Assembly: GCF_003815675.1 (NCBI RefSeq)
Contig: NZ_CP033918.1
Location: 3,348,001 to 3,412,000 of the forward strand
Reading direction: 5' to 3'
DNA length: 64,000 nucleotides
Source of the DNA: Chryseobacterium sp. G0186
Lineage (GTDB): Bacteria; Bacteroidota; Bacteroidia; Flavobacteriales; Weeksellaceae
Below, in pieces: positions 42,786-51,910 of the stretch. The position numbers were made by a program, and so were the translations under genes. Under the pieces are notes generated by a model that was given only the letters and a program-made list of their open reading frames with translations, had not been told where the DNA came from and did no database searches. Position 1 is the first letter of the stretch. Each line of letters opens with the position of its first letter.

Positions 42786-44327
42786 CTAAGAACTGCAGGA
42801 AAGAGTAGAGCATCCTGTTGTATCATCATAATTGGAAGGTCTTTTCACAGAAAATTCAGGATATATTTCTTCATAAGGGTTTTCAAGTGCATTAGTCAGT
42901 TTGTTCAGCATTTCTGTTTTACCGTTATTGATCTCTTCAATGCATTCGTATAGCAGATAATTCCGGAGTGTGAACTTAGGGTTCGATTTTCTCATCATTT
43001 GTAAAGAATCTTCTCTTGAAATGGAGTTGAGCTTTAATCGGGTTTCATAACTTTGGATGAGGTCTTTAAGCTTTCCAAGTTTTTCTTCACTTAAAACAGT
43101 GTAGGAAACATTATTGAATAGCTCTTTTAAATCGATATCTGCACTTAGTTTTTCCAGTTGGCTGAAGAATAGGGTGTAGTCAAATTCCAGCTCCTGCATC
43201 AATCCCTGCCAGTTGGTGAAAAATTCTTCATCTTCTTTTCTCAGTTCATCAAATCCGAATTTTCTGCAAAGCATGGTATCATGAGCTTCCCAAAAATAAG
43301 TTCCATATTTGTTAAGGGTATCTTCTAAAAACTTTTCATCCTTAATCAAGGCGTGGAGAGCATTGGCTAGCTGCCAAAGATTCCATTGTGATATTTGGCC
43401 TTGTTTTCCGAAAGCATATCTTCTTCCCGGAAGATCGGTAGTGTTGGGGGTGAAATTCAGGTCATATTCATCCATCATTGAGTATGGACCATAATCAATG
43501 GTTAATCCTAAAATTGACATATTATCCGTATTCATAACACCGTGTACAAACCCTACCCGGAACCATTCAACCATAAGATCTGCTGTACGGGTACAAATAT
43601 TTTCAAAAAAGTCCTTATATTTTTGAATACCTGAAGACGTAATTTCAGGGTAGTAGTTTTCGATAGTGAAATCTACAAGTTCCTGTAAGGTTTTATATTC
43701 CTGTTGGGCAGACATTAATTCAAAATGACCAAAACGTAGAAAGCTTTCAGCAGTTCTGATAACAGTTGCTCCTTTTTCCAGTTGTGGGTTCCCGTTGTAC
43801 ATTATATCACGAACGACATTTTCTCCGGTGAACGCAAGGCTTAATGCTCTTGTGGTGGGAACGCCTAAATGATACATGGCCTCACTCATCAGATACTCCC
43901 GTACAGAAGACCTCAGTACGGCTCTTCCGTCTGCATGCCTTGAATAGGGAGTGGCACCGGCACCTTTCCACTGGATTTCCGTTTTCTTTCCGGAAGAATT
44001 AATGATTTCACCGGCAAGAATAGCCCGTCCGTCCCCGAGCTGTCCCGCCCAGTTTCCAAACTGATGTCCTGCATAGGCAGTGGCGTAAGTTTGAACATTT
44101 TCAGGGAGGTTATTTCCAACCAAAAAATTCAGATCTTTTTCTTCGTACTTTCCTAAGCCTATTTCTTCTGAAAGAACTGAGTTGAATGCTATCAGCTGAG
44201 GCTGATCAAACCCGGCAGGTCTGATGGTGGAAAATAAAACCTTGGGGGTGTTTCTCTGCATGGGATTATTGGAAAAATCTCCAGGAAATTTCTTGATGAA
44301 AGGCTGTCTGATATGTTCGATATTCAT
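42786..44327 (-). CDS. selO: Protein adenylyltransferase SelO (YdiU family)
   Basis: 513 residues. SelO is a pseudokinase-fold enzyme that transfers AMP to Ser, Thr or Tyr of target proteins, often in redox stress. Family motifs include TYATAYAGHQFGNWAGQLGDGRA (quoted in parts), WKGAGATPYSRHADGRAVLRSS, the FGHFELMS region and VHGVMNTDNMSILGLTIDYGP with the catalytic Asp. The C-terminus ends CSTLSCSS, in which Cys replaces the selenocysteine of animal SelO. The ATG lies only five bases after a good -7 box, so the mRNA may be leaderless. Confidence 0.95.
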   Translation of the reverse strand: MNIEHIRQPFIKKFPGDFSNNPMQRNTPKVLFSTIRPAGFDQPQLIAFNSVLSEEIGLGKYEEKDLNFLVGNNLPENVQTYATAYAGHQFGNWAGQLGDGRAILAGEIINSSGKKTEIQWKGAGATPYSRHADGRAVLRSSVREYLMSEAMYHLGVPTTRALSLAFTGENVVRDIMYNGNPQLEKGATVIRTAESFLRFGHFELMSAQQEYKTLQELVDFTIENYYPEITSSGIQKYKDFFENICTRTADLMVEWFRVGFVHGVMNTDNMSILGLTIDYGPYSMMDEYDLNFTPNTTDLPGRRYAFGKQGQISQWNLWQLANALHALIKDEKFLEDTLNKYGTYFWEAHDTMLCRKFGFDELRKEDEEFFTNWQGLMQELEFDYTLFFSQLEKLSADIDLKELFNNVSYTVLSEEKLGKLKDLIQSYETRLKLNSISREDSLQMMRKSNPKFTLRNYLLYECIEEINNGKTEMLNKLTNALENPYEEIYPEFSVKRPSNYDDTTGCSTLSCSS

Positions 44328-44331
44328 ACTT

Positions 44332-44366
44332 CAAAGGTATTAATTATAAAAGAAAAGACCTTCCAA
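44332..44366 (-). promoter_or_regulatory. Putative promoter of selO, leaderless arrangement
   Basis: On the minus strand TACCTTTG (44339-44332) with TTG (44366-44364) 24 bases upstream. The -7 box ends four bases before the ATG, and its -33 part lies inside the PBP1A terminator. Confidence 0.45.
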
Positions 44367-44382
44367 ATTATTGAAAGGTCTT
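44355..44382 (-). terminator. Terminator of the PBP1A gene
   Basis: On the minus strand a 10-bp stem with one G-U pair (44382-44373 with 44364-44355) and an 8-base loop is followed by a T-rich tract, 21 bases beyond the stop. Confidence 0.8.
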
Positions 44383-44402
44383 ATGTATTTCTAAAAGAGA
44401 AT

Positions 44403-46781
44403 TTATTTATTAAAATCTACCTCATCGTTAGAGTGAAGGTTTTCGTTAATGTTGTCCTCTTTCTTTTCTGTAGTCTTTTTAGGAGTAGGGTCTGCAGGTT
44501 TTGGATTTTTGATCTCGTCAATGGTCTGAAGACTTCCGTCATCTCCATATCCTCCACTTAGTCCTTTAAGGTTTGAGCATCCATCTTTCCAGTCTGATGG
44601 CTTGATGAATTTGTCGTCAGGAGTAACCCCTAAGCTCTTATCTGCCCATACTTTCTTCATGAAGATGGCCCATATAGGAAGAGCCATTCTGGCCCCCTGA
44701 CCTTCTCCTGTTCCAAAGAAGTGGGTGGCTCTGTCTTCCCATCCAACCCAAGCTCCTGTTGCCAGTTTTGGGGTAATTCCCATAAACCAACCATCGGAGT
44801 TGTTCTGCGTAGTACCTGTTTTAGCTGCAATTTCAACTGCTTTTGAGATTCCTCTTCTTCCAAGTTCTCCTGATGCAGTACCATATTGTGCAACACCCTT
44901 CATCAATTCGATCATGGTGTAGGCATATAATGGGTTCATTACTTCCTTAGGTTCTACATTTACCTCCTTGATTACTCTACCGTTGGCATCTTCAATTCTC
45001 CAGATCATTTCCGGTTTATTGTGATTTCCATAGTTTGCAAAAGTACTGTAGGCACCTAGCATCTCATAAATGGTAATATCTGATGAACCTAGGGCAATTG
45101 TATTGTTTCTAGGAATATCTTCTGTTACTCCCAGATCTCTGGCAGTTTGAATAACAGCGTCAACACCTGTCATTTCAATAAGTCGTGCTGCAACAGGGTT
45201 TTGAGAATGTGCCAATCCGTCTTTCAGGGTAAGCATTCCTCCTCTTCCCGGTACATGCCATCCATTGTGGTCATAGGTTCCGTTAGAAACAGTTGAACAA
45301 GGCGTCATTCCAAGCTTCATAATAGCAGTTGCATATACGAAAGGCTTGAATGTAGATCCTACCTGTCTCTTACCTTGCTTAATGTGGTCATACTGGAAGT
45401 GCTGCCAATCAATACCACCTACCCATGCCTTGATCTCTCCGGTTCCGGGAACCATAGACATTAGACCGGCTTGTGCAATTTGTTTGTGATATCTGATAGA
45501 GTCCCAAGGTGACATTTCCACCTCTTCTTCTCCATTCCATGTGAATCTTGAAGTTTTTATTGGTTTTTTAAACTCCATCATGATAGAATCGTCAGGCATT
45601 CCATCTGCCTTAAGCAGTTTGTATCTACCGGTTCTTTTCATGGCCTGAACCATCACATCCTTAATTTGTTTATCATTAAGGTAATAGAATGGTCTGTTTT
45701 TTCTTCCTCTTTGTTCTGCGTCGAATCTTTTCTGAAGATCAGTTAAGTGCTCCTTGATAGCCTCTTCTGCATACTTCTGCATTTTAGAATCAAGAGTAAC
45801 ATAGATTTTTAACCCATCCTTATAAAGGTTCAGTTTCTTACCGGTTTCTTTCTCGTGAGCTTCAAGATATTTATCAATCTCTTTTCTCAGATAGAATTTA
45901 TAATAAGCTGAATATCCGTCTGTAATGCTTTTGATAGGATGGAAGTCTACTTCTACAGGAGTATTAATGGCCTTTTGATAGGTTTCTTCATTAATATATC
46001 CTGTTTTCTGCATTTGATCCAATACCACATTTCTTCTTTCCTTTGCTCTTTCAGGATATCTGTAAGGGTTGTTTTTTCTCGGGTTTTCAAGCATGGCAAC
46101 AAAAGTTGCTGCTTCGGGTAAGGTAAGCTCTGATGTTTTTTTATTGAAATATACTCTGGAAGCCATTTCAACACCATTGGCATTGAAAAGGAAGTCAAAT
46201 TTATTGAAGTAAAGAGTGATAATTTCTTCCTTGGTATATCTTTTTTCAAGACTTACGGCTACAACCCATTCCTTTAGTTTCTGGAATGCTCTTTCAAATT
46301 TATTTTGAGAAGCATTTCCTGTAAAAAGAAGCTTTGCCAGCTGCTGGGTGATCGTAGAACCTCCTCCACGTCCCCCTCCATAGGCAACAGCTCTGGCGAT
46401 AGAGTATAAGTCAATTCCAGAATGCTCCTTGAAACGCTCATCCTCTTTTGCCTGTAGGGCGTAGATAAGATAAGGAGGAAGATCCTTATATACAATAGGT
46501 TGGGTTTTTTCCTTTTCAAACTTACCTAGTGTAACTCCATCTGAAGAAATGATTTCAGAAGCAACGAAGATGTCTGGATTTTCAAGTTCTTTTACATCCG
46601 GCATTTCTCCAAGAAAACCTTGGGAAACAGCAAAGAAAAGTCCTGAAATTCCTAAAACTACCGCAATGAGTCCAATCCAAATAAATGAAACCCATTTTTT
46701 CCAAGAGGAGTTTTTCTTTTTTTTGGGCGGGAGAGGAAATGTTTTTCCCTTATTTCCTGCATTTTTATTGTTTTCTTCCAT
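44403..46781 (-). CDS. Class A penicillin-binding protein (PBP1A type)
   Basis: 792 residues. A cytoplasmic Lys-rich start and one membrane helix (about 30-53) precede the GT51 glycosyltransferase domain, with catalytic Glu113 in EDERFKEHSG and the GGSTITQQLAK motif (140-150). The transpeptidase domain has S476-T-F-K479, S526-Q-N and K654-T-G. It polymerises and cross-links peptidoglycan in the periplasm. The C-terminal 40 residues are a charged Pro/Lys/Glu tail. It starts six bases after gldH and ends the ricT-like/gldH operon. Confidence 0.95.
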   Translation of the reverse strand: MEENNKNAGNKGKTFPLPPKKKKNSSWKKWVSFIWIGLIAVVLGISGLFFAVSQGFLGEMPDVKELENPDIFVASEIISSDGVTLGKFEKEKTQPIVYKDLPPYLIYALQAKEDERFKEHSGIDLYSIARAVAYGGGRGGGSTITQQLAKLLFTGNASQNKFERAFQKLKEWVVAVSLEKRYTKEEIITLYFNKFDFLFNANGVEMASRVYFNKKTSELTLPEAATFVAMLENPRKNNPYRYPERAKERRNVVLDQMQKTGYINEETYQKAINTPVEVDFHPIKSITDGYSAYYKFYLRKEIDKYLEAHEKETGKKLNLYKDGLKIYVTLDSKMQKYAEEAIKEHLTDLQKRFDAEQRGRKNRPFYYLNDKQIKDVMVQAMKRTGRYKLLKADGMPDDSIMMEFKKPIKTSRFTWNGEEEVEMSPWDSIRYHKQIAQAGLMSMVPGTGEIKAWVGGIDWQHFQYDHIKQGKRQVGSTFKPFVYATAIMKLGMTPCSTVSNGTYDHNGWHVPGRGGMLTLKDGLAHSQNPVAARLIEMTGVDAVIQTARDLGVTEDIPRNNTIALGSSDITIYEMLGAYSTFANYGNHNKPEMIWRIEDANGRVIKEVNVEPKEVMNPLYAYTMIELMKGVAQYGTASGELGRRGISKAVEIAAKTGTTQNNSDGWFMGITPKLATGAWVGWEDRATHFFGTGEGQGARMALPIWAIFMKKVWADKSLGVTPDDKFIKPSDWKDGCSNLKGLSGGYGDDGSLQTIDEIKNPKPADPTPKKTTEKKEDNINENLHSNDEVDFNK

Positions 46782-46787
46782 TTATGG

Positions 46788-47255
46788 TTACGGTTTAGCC
46801 GTTTCTATTTTTATCCCAATATCCTCAATTCCCGGAAGATTATCATTTCTCATGGCCTGTATAAGACCAATTTGATATTTGCCCTTTCCTGGGAACTTAT
46901 AATTTAATTTGTACTGAAACAACGTCTCTTTTGTGTCACCAAAGCCTGTACCAAGCCATTCTCCGTTTGGTTTTGCAAGAACATAATTCAAGGTATCAGT
47001 TTCCTTTTTTTTATTCTGTAGATTGGTGAAATTCACAATAAACCTTATATTGCTGTAAGGATAATTATTGTTGTTTCTTACGACAAATATAATATTTTTA
47101 GGATTCTGCGGATCTGAAATTTCAAGATTAAATTTTTGTTCACTTTTCTTATTCCACTTATTGTTAACGGAATTCATCATAACATCTTCTCCTGAAGAAG
47201 AGGAGTTACAGCTAAAGAAAAGGATAAGTGAAAATAATCCTAAAATTTTACGCAT
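46788..47255 (-). CDS. gldH: Gliding motility lipoprotein GldH
   Basis: 155 residues from the ATG at 47255 (MRKILGLFSLILFFSC). This start gives a signal peptide and lipobox with Cys16; longer starts do not. The mature protein is beta-rich with FVVRNNNNYPYSNIRFIVNF and DTLNYVLAKPNGEWLGTGFGD, typical of GldH. In Flavobacterium, GldH is needed for gliding and for the type IX secretion machinery. The ATG overlaps the end of the preceding gene by eight bases. Confidence 0.9.
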   Translation of the reverse strand: MRKILGLFSLILFFSCNSSSSGEDVMMNSVNNKWNKKSEQKFNLEISDPQNPKNIIFVVRNNNNYPYSNIRFIVNFTNLQNKKKETDTLNYVLAKPNGEWLGTGFGDTKETLFQYKLNYKFPGKGKYQIGLIQAMRNDNLPGIEDIGIKIETAKP

Positions 47256-48639
47256 TATTATCTTTTTTTGGAGGATACTTCTTTTTAAATTTTTTCTTGT
47301 TCGGGTTGCTTTGCGGTTTTTGCTCAGCATTAGGATTGGCATCAGCTTTTACCTTTTCCTCAGGAGCTTTGTGCTGCTGTGGTCTCTGTTGTCTGGGCTG
47401 ATTTCCGGAATTTGAAGTAGGGTTTTCGTTTCTTTCAGGCCTGTCTTGTCTCTCAGGTCTGTTTTTCTTTGGCCCTTGCCCCTGTCCTTGATTGTTGTTA
47501 TTTTGCCTGTTTTGGTTATTCTGATTGTTCTTGTTTCTGTTGTTTCTGTTTTTCTTTTCAAAACGATCTACACTGTTTTCCTGAATCAGGTCAATGCTTT
47601 GGATTGAAGTTTCAGGCTCTTTCAAATCTTCTAGAGGAAGTGTTTTTTCACCTCTTTTATTTTTTGAAATCAGTTTTTTAACAAGATCAATATCAAAATC
47701 ATACCATGCCATAGAATGGTCCACATAGGCAAACCACATTTTCTTTTTGAAAACATCTATTTTAATACAGAATGCTCTTCCTTTTTCAGTGTCCAATATT
47801 GTTGAAGAAGATGGGAAGTTGCTTAATGCATCCAAATAACTGTCAAGCTCATAGTTTAGACAACATTTAAGTTTACCGCATTGTCCTGCAAGCTTTTGAG
47901 GATTGATGCTTAACTGTTGGTATCTTGCTACGTTGGTATTTACAGATCTAAAGTCTGTAAGCCATGTTGAACAGCAAAGTTCTCTTCCACAAGAACCAAT
48001 TCCACCTACCTTTGCAGCTTCCTGTCTGAACCCGATCTGTTTCATGTCAATCTTGGTTCGGAAAGAGCCTGCATATTCTTTGATCAATTGTCTGAAGTCT
48101 ACACGTGTTTCTGCAGTATAATAAAAGGTGATTTTTGAAGAATCTCCCTGATATTCTACATCAGTAACTTTCATTTCTAGGCCTAATCTTTGGGCAATTT
48201 TTCTTGCCTCAAGCTTTACGCCGTCTTCTTTTTTTCTAGCTTCCTGCCATACCTCAAGATCCTTTTGGTTGGCCTGTCTGTATATTTTAAGTGCCAATTC
48301 ATCTGAAAATTTCTTTTTCTTCATCTGAATCTTTACTAATTCTCCCGTAAGGCTTACTACGCCTACATCGTGTCCCGGACTAGATTCTACTGTAACTACA
48401 CTACCTATATGTAAAGGAATATTATTTACATTTTTATAAAACGATTTCCTGTCATTTTTAAATCTAACTTCTACAAAATCACACCTGTTTGGTGCCGGAT
48501 TATTGATGTTAGAAAGCCAGTCAAAAACACTTAATTTATAACTATTCCCGCAGGTATTTACACTTTCACAACCAGTTGCGGTTTTTTTAGGGCCGCAAGA
48601 ATGTGCAGAATCGCCGGATGTTTTGCATCCACAACTCAT
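47248..48639 (-). CDS. PSP1-domain protein, RicT/YaaT-like, with Cys-rich head and disordered tail
   Basis: 463 residues. The PSP1 domain (about 50-320) carries the RicT-type cysteine motifs GSCGRELCCSTW and QCGKLKCCLNYE, which bind [4Fe-4S] clusters in the Bacillus RicAFT complex. Residues 1-42 hold five more cysteines (MSCGCKTS, HSCG, GCES, TCGN). The last 100 residues (about 360-463) are almost only Asn, Gln, Arg, Lys and Pro, hence disordered and possibly RNA-binding. In Bacillus, RicT acts in RNA processing and development. Here it heads an operon with gldH and PBP1A, a conserved flavobacterial grouping as I recall it. Confidence 0.88.
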   Translation of the reverse strand: MSCGCKTSGDSAHSCGPKKTATGCESVNTCGNSYKLSVFDWLSNINNPAPNRCDFVEVRFKNDRKSFYKNVNNIPLHIGSVVTVESSPGHDVGVVSLTGELVKIQMKKKKFSDELALKIYRQANQKDLEVWQEARKKEDGVKLEARKIAQRLGLEMKVTDVEYQGDSSKITFYYTAETRVDFRQLIKEYAGSFRTKIDMKQIGFRQEAAKVGGIGSCGRELCCSTWLTDFRSVNTNVARYQQLSINPQKLAGQCGKLKCCLNYELDSYLDALSNFPSSSTILDTEKGRAFCIKIDVFKKKMWFAYVDHSMAWYDFDIDLVKKLISKNKRGEKTLPLEDLKEPETSIQSIDLIQENSVDRFEKKNRNNRNKNNQNNQNRQNNNNQGQGQGPKKNRPERQDRPERNENPTSNSGNQPRQQRPQQHKAPEEKVKADANPNAEQKPQSNPNKKKFKKKYPPKKDNNA

Positions 48640-49109
48640 ATTACTATTATTTATAATCTTGCAAATTTATGTTTTTTTATCTTTATGTAATTCTAAAATA
48701 CTTAAATAACCAGAATTCGGATAAAACATTTAAGAATTTTAACAGATAAGGGCATGCTTCCGATTTCGATAAAGAAGTTATATCGTGTTCAGGCAGATTG
48801 CTTTTTTTACCTTGAGAGATTTTGTAAAAAAAATGTTAAAATAAAGTTTCCATTCTTATCCGTATTAGGTTTTTCTTTATAAAAAAGGTATTGATCTAGT
48901 TTTTGTTAAACATATGTTTAATATTAAACGATAAAATATGTTATATTTCATATTTGCTATAAAGTCTTATAAATTATGGTTTTGTATGTTGTTATGTGCT
49001 AAATGTTATTTTAAACATAGTTTTCTTTTAGTATATTGTTTAAAATATTGGGAAATATTAACAGACGTATTCAAAATAATTTTATATTTGAATTATATAA
49101 TAATAGTCT
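48640..49109. promoter_or_regulatory. 470-base divergent control region between the ricT-like gene and fadL-like gene
   Basis: No gene is seen. A minus-strand TAAATTTG (48669-48662) is the likely -7 box of the ricT-like operon, and a plus-strand TATATTTG (49083-49090) that of the fadL-like gene. Two overlapping perfect palindromes, TTAAACATATGTTTAA (48906-48921) and GTTTAATATTAAAC (48916-48929), resemble a multi-half-site operator. Further TTAAAC/GTTTAAA half copies lie near 49011 and 49038. Confidence 0.5.
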
Positions 49110-50348
49110 ATGAAAAAAATATTAGTATCAACTGCTTTATTGGCGGGCGTTCTATCTTATGCCGGAGGCTTTAGGGTTTCTTTGCAAGGGGTAAAACAAT
49201 TGGCAATGGCGCATACTAGTGCTCATGCCGAAGATGCGAGTGTGACATTCTTTAACCCTGCGGGTATGTCATTCATCCCTTCCAAACTGAGTGTAGTGGC
49301 TGGAGGGTTTGCTGCAAGTAACAAGGTTACTTTTCAAAACTTGAATACTTTACAAAGTACATCAACTGATAACCCTGTAGGAACTCCTTTCTATGCTGCA
49401 ATTACTTATAGACCAATAGAAAAATTAACAGTAGGTCTTAGTGTTTCAACACCTTTTGGAAGTACCATTCAATGGCCGGAAAACTGGGAAGGTAAAGAAA
49501 TGGTTCAGAAGCTAGAACTAAAGAGTTTCTATTTCCAACCGATGGTTTCTGTGAAACTGGCTCCATGGTTAGCTTTTGGGGCAAGTTATATTTATGCAAA
49601 AGGAGTTGTAGATTGGGATAAAGCAGTAACGCAATTCGGAGGACAGGTGAATATCAATGATAAAAAAGCAAGCGGACACGGATATGGTTTCGGGTTCTAT
49701 TTCAGACCAGATCCGAAATTAGATGTGAGTATCGCATACCGTTCACCGGTAGATATGAAAGCCAAAAACGGTACAGCTACATTCCAGTTCCCGTCTCAGT
49801 CAATTTATACACAGTTGAAGCTGAATGCAGCCGGACAGGATGGATTTTCAGCAACACTTCCTTTGGTTGAAGAATATACCATTGGTTTAACGTATAAAGT
49901 TACCCCAAAATGGCAGGTTTCAGCAGACTTTAACTACCATGGATGGGAAAGATATAGTCAGCTTACGTTGGATTTCGATAATGCACCTATTGGAAATAAT
50001 CCGTCAGATCCGACTATTCTTACAAGCCCTAAGAACTTCAAAAACTCCAAAACATTCAGATTGGGGACTCAATATGCATTCACCAATAAGATTTATGGAC
50101 GTTTGGGAGCTTATTATGATGAAGCACCATATACTACGGATAACTTTATTCCGGAAACACCTTCATATGACACATACGTTATAACAGGAGGGGTAGGCTT
50201 TAAATTGAAGCAGTTCGGAATTGATGTTGCCGGAGGATATGCAATGCCTCAATCCAGAAATGTAAATAACGCAACGCTCGGTTTCTACGGACAGTCTAAG
50301 GCAACAGCGTTCTACTTGGGTCTAGGTTTATCTTATAATCCTTTTTAA
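49110..50348 (+). CDS. FadL/OmpP1-type outer membrane transporter
   Basis: 412 residues with a signal peptide (about 1-18). The mature start GGFRVSLQGVKQLAMAHTSAHAEDASVTFFNPAGM (shown in parts) is the FadL/TodX hatch-and-barrel opening, including the NPA box. The protein ends in an aromatic residue after Tyr-Asn-Pro (SYNPF), as outer-membrane barrels do. It should let long-chain fatty acids or other hydrophobic compounds cross the outer membrane. It is followed 12 bases later by a GDSL-type lipoprotein gene, so an esterase-plus-uptake pairing is plausible. Confidence 0.92.
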   Translation: MKKILVSTALLAGVLSYAGGFRVSLQGVKQLAMAHTSAHAEDASVTFFNPAGMSFIPSKLSVVAGGFAASNKVTFQNLNTLQSTSTDNPVGTPFYAAITYRPIEKLTVGLSVSTPFGSTIQWPENWEGKEMVQKLELKSFYFQPMVSVKLAPWLAFGASYIYAKGVVDWDKAVTQFGGQVNINDKKASGHGYGFGFYFRPDPKLDVSIAYRSPVDMKAKNGTATFQFPSQSIYTQLKLNAAGQDGFSATLPLVEEYTIGLTYKVTPKWQVSADFNYHGWERYSQLTLDFDNAPIGNNPSDPTILTSPKNFKNSKTFRLGTQYAFTNKIYGRLGAYYDEAPYTTDNFIPETPSYDTYVITGGVGFKLKQFGIDVAGGYAMPQSRNVNNATLGFYGQSKATAFYLGLGLSYNPF

Positions 50349-50360
50349 TTTTAGAAGACT

Positions 50361-51824
50361 ATGAAAAAAATTATAATATCGACAATTGCAGTTTCTGCAC
50401 TTCTTTTTACAGTAACAAGCTGTAATACGGATTTCGATACGGATGTAAAAGATATCCAGGTAACAAAAGGTGATGCAGATTTCACAAAATATATTTCACT
50501 GGGAAATTCACTTACTTCAGGATATCGTGATGGTGCCTTATATAGCAGCGGGCAGAGTGAGTCTTATCCAAGTATGATTGCTGGGCAAATGCAGTTCGCT
50601 GGTGGAGGAGCTTTTAAACAACCTATGATGCCTAATGATATTGGAGGTTTTACCAATTTGTTTAATCCGGTAACGGGAGATTTTGCAGGTAAATACGTGC
50701 TAAGTGTTGTAAGTGGTGCTTTAACTCCGGGGCCAACGGCTCCAGGTGCGGCATTAGATAATGTTTCTGCAGGAGGTCCTTACCAGAATATGGGAGTTCC
50801 TGGTGCAAGAGTAGCTCATTTAATCGCTCCGGGATATGGAAATCCTGCTGGTTTGGGAACTACACCCGCTACCGCTAATCCATATTTCGTAAGATTCGCA
50901 TCATCAACAACAACTTCAGTAGTAGAAGATGCATTGAAGCAGACCCCTACTTTTGTCTCTTTATGGATAGGAAACAATGATGTTTTATTATATGCAACTT
51001 CAGGAGGTGCTGATCCAAATGTTCCGATTACACCGGTAGAAGGTGCTGTAGGAGTAGGATTCAGTAATACCTATGCTTATTTAGTAGATAAATTATTCCC
51101 GGCTGGAACAACAAGAAAAGGGGTTATTGCTAACATTCCAACAGTTACTAATGTTCCTTACTTTACAAGAGTTCCTGCTATGCCTCTTACAGGTTTGACA
51201 GATGCTCAGGTAACTCAGCTGAATTTAGGATACGCACAATATAATGCAGGATTACTTCAAGCTAAGACTCTGGGAGCGATCAATGATGCAGAATATCAAA
51301 AAAGGTTAATTAAATTTACTGCAGGGGCTGTGGCTAACGGAGCTGTAATTGTAGACAAAGACTTGGTAACAGTTCCAGGGCTTCCAAAATACAGACAAAC
51401 TACAAGCAGAGATTTAATTCTTTTACCAGCAAGTAAAGTTCTTACTCCACAGGCTGGAGGAGGTACTTCTGTACCATTAGAAGATAAACTTGTCCTTACT
51501 GAAGCTGAGACTGCAAAAGTGCTTACTGCTACGGCCGGATATAATGCTGCTATTAAAAAGGCTGCAGCAGACAAAGGTCTTGCTTTTGTAGATATGGATG
51601 CTAAAATGATGGAGCTGAATTCTAAATCAGGAATTGTTTGGGATGGAGTAAAATATAATGCAACATTCGTTACAGGAGGTGCTTTCTCTTTAGATGGAGT
51701 ACACCTTACAGGACGTGGATACGGTATTGTAGCTAATGAATTTATTAAATCTATTAATGCAAAATATAAATCTACACTTCCACAGGTAGATCCAAATAAA
51801 TATTCAGGAGTTAAGTTCCCTTAA
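50361..51824 (+). CDS. SGNH/GDSL-type hydrolase lipoprotein
   Basis: 487 residues. The signal peptide ends in a lipobox (TVTSC, Cys21). Block I reads YISLGNSLTSGYRDG, with Ser as the nucleophile but Asn in place of the usual Asp of GDS. Block III is IGNND, and block V is DGVHLTGRGYGIVAN with the catalytic Asp and His. It is likely an esterase or lipase anchored in a membrane, perhaps on the cell surface. The long insertions give a larger size than minimal GDSL enzymes (about 200 residues). It shares a transcript with the FadL-type gene. Confidence 0.88.
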   Translation: MKKIIISTIAVSALLFTVTSCNTDFDTDVKDIQVTKGDADFTKYISLGNSLTSGYRDGALYSSGQSESYPSMIAGQMQFAGGGAFKQPMMPNDIGGFTNLFNPVTGDFAGKYVLSVVSGALTPGPTAPGAALDNVSAGGPYQNMGVPGARVAHLIAPGYGNPAGLGTTPATANPYFVRFASSTTTSVVEDALKQTPTFVSLWIGNNDVLLYATSGGADPNVPITPVEGAVGVGFSNTYAYLVDKLFPAGTTRKGVIANIPTVTNVPYFTRVPAMPLTGLTDAQVTQLNLGYAQYNAGLLQAKTLGAINDAEYQKRLIKFTAGAVANGAVIVDKDLVTVPGLPKYRQTTSRDLILLPASKVLTPQAGGGTSVPLEDKLVLTEAETAKVLTATAGYNAAIKKAAADKGLAFVDMDAKMMELNSKSGIVWDGVKYNATFVTGGAFSLDGVHLTGRGYGIVANEFIKSINAKYKSTLPQVDPNKYSGVKFP

Positions 51825-51847
51825 TTGCTGATAAAATAAAAACTTAG

Positions 51848-51879
51848 AAACCACAGGAGTATATCTTGTGGTTTTTTTG
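51848..51879 (+). terminator. Terminator after the GDSL lipoprotein gene
   Basis: An 8-bp stem AAACCACA (51848-51855) and TGTGGTTT (51867-51874) is followed by T residues. The T-run leads directly into the promoter of prs. Confidence 0.8.
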
Positions 51880-51880
51880 T

Positions 51881-51888
51881 TAAATTTG
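51881..51888 (+). promoter_or_regulatory. Putative -7 element of prs
   Basis: TAAATTTG at 51881-51888, 22 bases before the ATG. The preceding terminator arm occupies the usual -33 zone. Confidence 0.5.
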
Positions 51889-51910
51889 CAAAATCTTTTA
51901 AAAAGTAAAA

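Noticed and set aside
44403..48639. Restriction, toxin-antitoxin or defence system near gldH
   Set aside because: All genes there match cell-wall, gliding and RicT-like families; nothing resembles a defence module.
48938..49174. 78-codon frame upstream of the fadL-like gene
   Set aside because: It runs into the signal peptide of the real gene in another frame and is Cys/Phe/Ile rich from A/T-rich DNA.
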